DNA of 47,500 nucleotides from Mesostigma viride (lineage: Eukaryota; Streptophyta; Mesostigmatophyceae; Mesostigmatales; Mesostigmataceae): the NCBI GenBank assembly GCA_009746045.1, contig RPFO01000154.1, forward strand, positions 1,873,253 to 1,920,752, read 5' to 3'. Below, in pieces: positions 41,701-47,500 of this stretch. Every line of letters begins with the position of its first letter. Position 1 is the stretch's first letter. The notes under the pieces are model-generated. The model searched no databases and was not told the origin of the DNA. It worked only from the letters and a program-made list of their open reading frames with translations. The translations under genes and the position numbers were made by a program.

Positions 41701-42778
41701 GGCGGAGCCTCTATGGGCTCAAACAGGCGCCCCGGAACTGGCACCACACGCTCCGGGACTACCTCATCCATGAGACTGGCGCTGTCCAGAGCACCACGGA
41801 CACGTGTCTGTTCCTGTATGTTGGTGGTTTTGCCTTCGTCCATGTCGACGATCTCCTGGTCTCCCACTCCTCGGCGGAGTGGCTATCGCAGTGGACCCAA
41901 CGGGTGTCCCAGCGCTTCCAGATCACCGAGACGGATGCCCCCTCCCTCTTTCTGGGGGTCTCCCTGGTCCTCGACCCGCCGGCGCGCACAGTTTTTCTGC
42001 ACCAAGGCCCGTATCTGGAGGCCCTCGCTGAGCGCTTTGGGGTCTCCCCACGGGCGGTGAAGACGCCCGTCGTCCCCAACACCCCCCGTGGTGAGGGGGG
42101 GCTTCTCAACGCGGACGACACTCGCGTCTACCAAGCGATCACCGGGGCACTCCTGTATGCGATGGGATGCACTCGGCCTGACCTGGCATTCGCAGTCAAC
42201 CTGCTGACTCAGAATATGAAAAACCCTACTGTAAGCGACCTTGGGCTGGCACGCCGGGTGCTTCAGTACGCGGTACACACCAAGGACCTGGGTCTGTCCT
42301 ACTCGGGGCAGGGGGGGCTGGTGGCCTACTCGGATGCCGACTGGGCAAACGATCCTGTGGACCGCAAGTCAATCACTGGCAACGTGGTCATGTACCGCGG
42401 TGCTGCGGTGGAGTGGACCAGTCGCAAGCAGCCCACTCCAGCCCTGTCCACCTGTGAGGCCGAGTACATGGCCCTGTGCGGTGTCACGCAGCAGGTGGTC
42501 CCCTTCTCACCATCACCAAGGAGTTGGGTGACCCGGCCTCAGGGCCAATTCAGGTGTTTTGCGACAACACTGGTGCTGTGGCTCTGTCACGAGACCCTGT
42601 TCACCCTCGGCGTACCAAGCACATCGACGTCAAGTACCACTACATTCGCGCGAAGGTCGCGGATGGCACCGTTCAGGTGTCTCACCTTCCTGGGGCAGCG
42701 ATGATCGCCGACATGCTCACCAAGGCACTACCTGAGCCACGTTTTGTGGAGCTCAGACACAAGTTGTTGGGTATTTGA
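38790..42778 (+). pseudogene. Copia pol: zinc knuckle, protease, integrase, RT, RNase H (one frameshift)
   Basis: One frame is open to about 42500. In order: CCHC knuckle CSVCAKPGHDAATC (38874-38915); protease VVDTGATYH with catalytic DTG (39288); integrase zinc motif (HLRLGHAG... CPSC) and DDE residues in HCDLLGP (39849), SDQDAVF (40053) and PEQNGVAER (40143); RT with QLDVRTAFLYAELEEDVYV and the active-site FVHVDDLLV (41841), where His replaces the usual Tyr before VDD; RNase H with SDADWANDPVDRKS and STCEAEYMAL. A one-base shift in a CCCC run near 42500 puts the rest of RNase H (QVFCDNTGAVALSR, AKVADGTVQV, to the stop at 42778) in another frame. Confidence 0.95.
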
Positions 42779-42911
42779 GTTACTGGCAATTAGTGATGAG
42801 ACAACATAAGGACACACTTGCTAGCCTGTGACACTGGTCCCATACTACAGTTCTTTTAGTGAACATTTGTTCTGGCTTGCTTGAGTTTGTTTTCCGGCCT
42901 GTGTGCCGAGT

Positions 42912-42919
42912 AAGGGGGG
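42912..42919 (+). other. Copia polypurine tract
   Basis: AAGGGGGG immediately before the 3' LTR, the plus-strand primer. Confidence 0.85.
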
Positions 42920-43351
42920 TGTCAGAAGTATCGACACACCTGCCTGAAACTAGTACTTATAGTTTAGTGCTAGCTCTGGACTACATGAACGGGCATGTGC
43001 CGCATGTTTAAGTTCTGTTCCATAAGTGACCCAGTCATTCTGTGACTGACCTTGAACTTTGGTTGTGAATGGTTGGCTTGAGATCACGTTATGATTGTAA
43101 CTGCCACACAGTCAGAAAAGAACCGGTTTGGTGTGGCCACGTTGTAGGTAGATCATAACTGCTACCCAGTAGCTGAGCCTGGAATTGTTTAAAAGGCGAA
43201 GCTACGCACCTTGTTTGCTCTCTTAGTACCTCACACCTCACACACTCCTGTGGTGGAACTAGCAGCCGGCCAGCTGCCGACTGAGACTTATTTTTATCTG
43301 AGTGAAATAAAGTAAAACTTTGTGGCAAACATTGTTTTCTCACTCCTAACA
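42920..43351 (+). repeat. Copia 3' LTR
   Basis: 432 bp; I find no difference from the 5' LTR. Confidence 0.97.
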
Positions 43352-45114
43352 ACATACATGCCACCCAGCCGCTTTGGCTTGGCGCAGTCGTGGCGCCCAG
43401 GCGGTGCCGCCGCGGTGGACGCGTCGCACGGCGCGGGCCGGCATTGGCCGCGCCGCGCTGCATGCGGCGTTGTTGTTGTTGCCAAATCCCCATGCAGGCC
43501 CATGTGCAGCAAGAGGAGGGGTGGCCTGCCCGGGGAAAATTTCCTGGAACCGCGGTACCAGAGAGGGTTGTCCCAGGGGCTGACGGTGGTGGATTTTCGC
43601 GGGGCCCATGGTTAACCGCGGGGTTTGAGGGTCAAAAACTTGCCGGTGGCGGTTCGTGGGCCCTGGGTGATCAGAGCCGTGGTTTACTACTTGCCAGTAG
43701 AAAACTGCCACGTGTAATATGTTAGACTAGGCTGTACGTCACGCCGGGTTGGCTCAGGACCGTGGTAGCCTATAGACCAGTAGAAGTATGCCACGTGGAT
43801 AATGGTGTAGGTACTGTACCTGTGCCTGCCACGTGGCTTTTACTGGCCGCCACGTGCGAAGTCACTTGAACCTACTTGAACCATCAGGCGCATGCCACGT
43901 CATCATGTGCATCATGTGTGCGTCAGGAGTGTGCATCATGTGGGTTTGTTTTGAGGGCTGTTGCCACGTGGCAGAATAATGGAGTACGGAGAGAGAAGAA
44001 TAGTAGTAGAATGTTCAGTTTAGTGGGTAGTAGGGATAGTTACCGCAAATAGGAGTCCGAGGGGGTAAGCATGGTACCGGCTCTCGGGCTTGCCGGCGGC
44101 GGCCCGCGGGTACCATGGTCCTGGACGCTACCGTGGTACCAGTAGCGTTGGGTGCCGGTTGCGGTCCACGCGTCATGGTTGGACCGCGGGCCCGGCCTTT
44201 TTTGTCCGGCGGTGGTGGTTTTTGTGACCGCGGACCCTTGGCTGGATGCCACCCCTCCTGCAGCAAGTCAACATTCAACAACAGCCAGCAGCCCGGCACA
44301 GGCGGGTTACTGCTGCAAGCAGTATGAAGACGTGAGTTCTCGGGGACCAGACTTCTGTACATACATGATACATCATATCACCCAAGTCACGTGCATGCAT
44401 GTGGCGCACTTGTGCATTGGCAATATAGCATTTTGGCAACGCCCCCCCCGCCATCGATCTCTGTATTACCAACACTAGCTGTCCCCAGCATGGGACAAGT
44501 GCTACACTTTCATACTAGCCAGCTGCCCTGAAGTTGATTACGAGTCGCCTGAATCACGGTCATGGTCGCGAAATCCTGAAACAGGTGCTATTTTATCGAT
44601 GTCGCCCGCGCTTCATTGCATAAACATCTTGCAGCGCCCGCGTCTGGGTTCCAGCTTACGCTAGACACCGAGACTAGTCTCCATAGGCTGAGTGCGCGTA
44701 ATTTACTCGTGGAACAAAGGTCGCAGGGCAGAAAAGCCGGGTCCCCTTAGCTTCGCATACTTTGCGCAGGACCATGAGGAGGCCAGAGGGAACGGACGGC
44801 CATGATTATAAGTTCCGCCAACGGGTGGACGACAGTACGTGCTGAATGTCTTTCCAAGTAATGGCGCTCATAAAAACAGTCGGACTTGTTTTAACAAGGC
44901 CTCGCCACTACGTAGTTGTGAGCTTTGCGAGTTGCACTCGCCGTTGCATGCTAGCTTACCTGCGCTTTTCCCTTCGTGCTGCGAGCAGCCTGAGGGTCCC
45001 ATTGGAACGTGGAGACCTTCGCTTCCAGAAAGTTACTGTAAGGTCGCCAGACACTAGAAGGGTGCTAACTATTACGTTGGAATTGTTTCGTGCTGCCCTC
45101 GCGTCCGTCTGCAG
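43352..45114. other. No gene assigned; ACGTG-rich repeats
   Basis: About 43680-43990 contains six GCCACGT motifs, in three of which the full CCACGTGG/CACGTG palindrome is present. They sit in imperfect repeats with CCAGTAGAA just upstream. 44085-44180 has imperfect inverted GGTACC/CCATGG words. A frame at 44846-45114 (MSFQVMALIKTVGLVLTRPR and on) could be the first exon of the gene below, but no start or acceptor is secure. Confidence 0.35.
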
Positions 45115-46673
45115 GATACAAGCAGATTGCCACGCTGCGGACAAAAATCCTGCCACACATCGTCACCCTGCAGGTAATTGGCCGTTGGTGATATCCTGTT
45201 TGCCAACCATCGCCCCCACCTGCCTACCCCTGTAGTTAATTTCATCAAAGCTCGGTGGCGTTACACCCGAACCTGGACCCCTACCCACGCTCTTCTACCT
45301 TGAGGCATTGGGTGAAAACTACCTGCAGAACGCTGCTGACTTTGGAAGTGGACGGGTGCTGGCAGATCTATACAGCGCGCTCGCCTTGTGTGATTTGGAC
45401 ATTCTTAAAAAAAGTCAGATAAAAAGATATCAATCCGTGTGGCACTATATCCAGTACAGTACCCCCTATCAGCCTGCCTAGTGTACCCTCTAGTAGGCAA
45501 CCCCTCCTCACCATCAGCTGCCCTTTCTCCCTATCGCACCTAAAAGGTAACCCTCCTCACCATCCGCTGCCCTTTCTCCCTATCGCACCTACTAGGGAAC
45601 CCTCACCACCACCAGCTACCTTTTCTCCCTGCCGCATCTTGTTCGTACATGAATGTCCCTGACACTCTAGATCCGTAAGAGGCTACATTTCTTTAGAGAG
45701 AATAAGGGTTGCACTCGGGAAGCCTAGAATATGGTCAGGTCCCCTGACGCCAAGGCATTTTTGGTGGTACCTTTCGGAAGCCCAGGCCAGAAGCGTCGCC
45801 ATACGCCTGTTTTTACCTGTATGGGCAGTTACTACCCTGCTAGCCATTACTATCCTTGGAGCCCAGCCAGTGCTGGGGACCTGCTGTTGGCTGAATCCCT
45901 CATTTTCCAGGTGGATGGTGGAAACCTCCTTCGCTTGCTCGAAAGCTATTTGCTGTATGGCTGGGCTGTGATTATGGATGGTGAGTAATTGAGGAAAGGC
46001 TGCAAGTTCTGCCTGCCTGCGGTATTTGGACACAACGCTTCTGCCATACATTATTTTTGCAAGACATCTATCCCTGGGAGGCCTCCAAAGCATTCTTTTC
46101 TTGTCAGTCCCATTCAAATGCCGTTCCGCATACATACGAAAAACAAGTTATGCATTTGTTTTGCAGAGGGGAGACTGTTATCTCTGTTTGCTCAGTTCTT
46201 TTTTTCTATACACTCCAAAACATTTCTATACACTCCTATACATTCCTATGCGTTCCTATACATTCCTATGCATTCCTATCCACTCCTAAACATTCCAAAC
46301 ATTCCTATGCATTCCTATACACTCCTGTACCTTACTAAACACTCCTATACATTCCGATACATTCCTAAACTCCATTCCTTTTCCTAAAGCCCAAACGTGC
46401 CCATGCTTCACCTCAATGGAAATTTTAATTTCAACATAACTTTTCCTCTCCATCTAAAGACAATTTGAAAATTATTTTCCCACTGACAACACGAGTGAGC
46501 CGTCCATTGCCCCCCTCCGCGCGGACCGCCACATGCCTGCCAGGTGGTCTACCACTTCCTGGTGGTCGGCTGGTCGCTCAGCCCCTTCCTGTTGTCGGAT
46601 GCCAGCGCGGTGGAGCACCGGCGGCTCGTGCTGGCGGCCGTGGGGATGCTGGCGGTGCTGCTGGGCAACAATG
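45115..46673 (+). CDS. Exons of an unidentified gene, partly membrane-spanning
   Basis: Exons supported by AG/GT borders and phase: 45115-45173 (YKQIATLRTKILPHIVTLQ) joins in phase to 45236-about 45386 (GVTPEPGPLPTLFYLEALG, NYLQNAADFGSGRVLADLYS). Further right, 45910-45979 reads VDGGNLLRLLESYLLYGWAV, and 46544-46673 reads VVYHFLVVGWSLSPFLL and then RRLVLAAVGMLAVLLGNN, two likely membrane helices. Whether all belong to one gene is not proven; exons between 45386 and 45910 are unclear. No family is recognised. Neither start nor end is in hand, and the gene may continue past the window. Confidence 0.4.
45495..45645. repeat. 49-bp tandem repeat, three units
   Basis: Three units containing CCCTTTCTCCCTATCGCACC and CCTCACCATC, spaced 49 bp apart, the third more diverged. 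Probably intronic. Confidence 0.75.
46204..46376. repeat. ~10-bp tandem repeat (CATTCCTATA type)
   Basis: About 17 units of CATTCCTATA/CACTCCTATA/CATTCCTAAA. Pyrimidine-rich and probably intronic, upstream of the 46544 exon. The open frames through it are artefacts. Confidence 0.85.
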
Positions 46674-46751
46674 GTGGGTGGTGGCTGCCGTCTTGATAGT
46701 CACTGTAGTGACGCTATGGATACTAGCATGCCAGAGCCATGTCCTGAGGAT

Positions 46752-46786
46752 ATGCTGGCGGTGCTGCTGGGCAACGATGGTGGGTG
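46752..46786 (+). pseudogene. Second copy of the 46544-46673 exon end and its donor
   Basis: Bases 46646-46680 (ATGCTGGCGGTGCTGCTGGG to GGTGGGTG) are repeated 106 bp later with one mismatch, including the GT donor. A third, poorer piece (GTGCTGCTGGGGACTGGCGG) lies near 46855. Confidence 0.7.
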
Positions 46787-47500
46787 ACCATGATGCCTTA
46801 TAGTCACCATCACTATAGTGATACCATCATGCCCTGAGTGGCTTTTGGGGGGGGGGTGCTGCTGGGGACTGGCGGTGAGGTATTGTTTTGTAGTGACTAT
46901 ATTTTAGTCTAATTGCTAATCAACTAGTGATCCTAGCATCTTGAGCCATCTTCTATAGATTCAGCAATATCGGACATATGGGCACCCCTCTCAGGTAAAG
47001 AGGCTTTTCGCAGTTGGGCTGTTTCGTAACATAAAGTGAGATGCCTTCGGATCAGGAGACTCACACAGCCGCGAAATCATGCCAAAGGTCCTGTGTTCGA
47101 TCCCTTGCTGGTAGCTTCCGGGCTTTCTTATTTTCTGTGTTCCGCGGAATCTCAGATTTGGGCAGCTAGTGTTTTCACGTTTGTTGCTTTCTGACGACAA
47201 TCCTAGCATGCTTCATGGGGCCCTTTGTCAGGGGATGCGGGTTTGCGGTGGAACGACAGTGAGCGCGGACGACTGTTGTAAAATGTATAGGGTCTATACT
47301 GGTAGGATGCAAATATAGCGATGAGACCACCGGCGCAGGCAAGAAATCGGGAGAATTCACACCATGGTTGCTCAAGCCTGCCGTTGTCTTATCCTTGTAA
47401 TTCTCGAGTCATGCGGGGTGATGAATATGGATGGAGATGGAAATGTGTAGCCTTGTATGTTGAAATTATGGCTAGCTAACACTAAGAGCGACCAGATGAC
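46787..47500. other. No gene seen
   Basis: No exon is recognised to the window end. TGTTCGATCCC near 47094-47104 resembles a tRNA B box, but no tRNA fold was found around it. Confidence 0.35.

Larger units (their letters stand above)
36992..43351 (+). mobile_element. Ty1/copia LTR retrotransposon
   Basis: 6360 bp: 432-bp LTRs (TGTCAG...CTAACA) that I find identical, a primer site TGGCATCGGAGTGCGG right after the 5' LTR, gag, protease, integrase, RT, RNase H in copia order, and the polypurine tract AAGGGGGG before the 3' LTR. Flanks are ACATT and ACATA, so a 5-bp TSD is possible with one mismatch. Identical LTRs mean a recent insertion. The gag-pol frame is nevertheless broken in several places, mostly at homopolymers or the hexamer array. 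Confidence 0.97.

Noticed and set aside
47052-47116. tRNA gene suggested by TGTTCGATCCC
   Set aside because: No A box, acceptor stem or anticodon arm could be folded around it.

Overview
The window looks like nuclear DNA of a green alga, most like the Chlamydomonadales/Volvocales. The main evidence is a nucleus-encoded, three-exon gene for the delta subunit of the chloroplast ATP synthase. Supporting signs are GC-rich, intron-split exons, a TGTAA poly(A)-type signal, and dense microsatellites and retroelements. The genus cannot be read from the sequence.

Layout. (1) 1-7.1 kb: the 3' part of a plus-strand F-box/leucine-rich-repeat gene. Its exons join in phase to a stop at 6758, and its introns carry several minisatellites and a broken copy of one exon. 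(2) 7.1-12.5 kb: a long GGAT/GGAC microsatellite, a 5'-truncated LINE (here 'LINE A') with a 12-bp target-site duplication (TSD), and an ORF1-only LINE-like element inserted into the 3' hairpin of another LINE A fragment. (3) 12.5-19.6 kb: two ~1.88-kb, ~99% identical direct repeats around 3.4 kb without a recognisable protein. (4) 19.6-20.6 kb: a decayed LINE A relative. (5) 20.6-29.1 kb: a segment bounded by a 33-bp inverted repeat. It holds ~1.5 kb of GC-rich hexanucleotide arrays, an almost perfect 297-bp inverted repeat, two unidentified reading frames (one with possible BAH-like and Tudor-like regions) and a 172-bp tandem repeat. (6) 29.1-33.2 kb: more LINE A and ORF1-only copies, two with clear TSDs. 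(7) 33.6-36.5 kb: ATPD on the minus strand. (8) 37.0-43.35 kb: a complete Ty1/copia element with identical 432-bp LTRs but broken reading frames. (9) 43.35-47.5 kb: repeats plus fragments of an unidentified plus-strand, partly membrane-spanning gene.

Only ATPD and the F-box/LRR gene are confident host genes; most of the rest is mobile or repetitive. The most interesting theme is a LINE system in which the reverse-transcriptase element (LINE A), ORF1-only elements and several orphan ends all finish in one small hairpin (stem CTCC/GGAG, loop usually CAAC) plus an AATT-type tail. This suggests that ORF1-only elements are copied in trans by LINE A reverse transcriptase. A second theme is the near-perfect 297-bp foldback inside a possible 8.5-kb terminal-inverted-repeat element.
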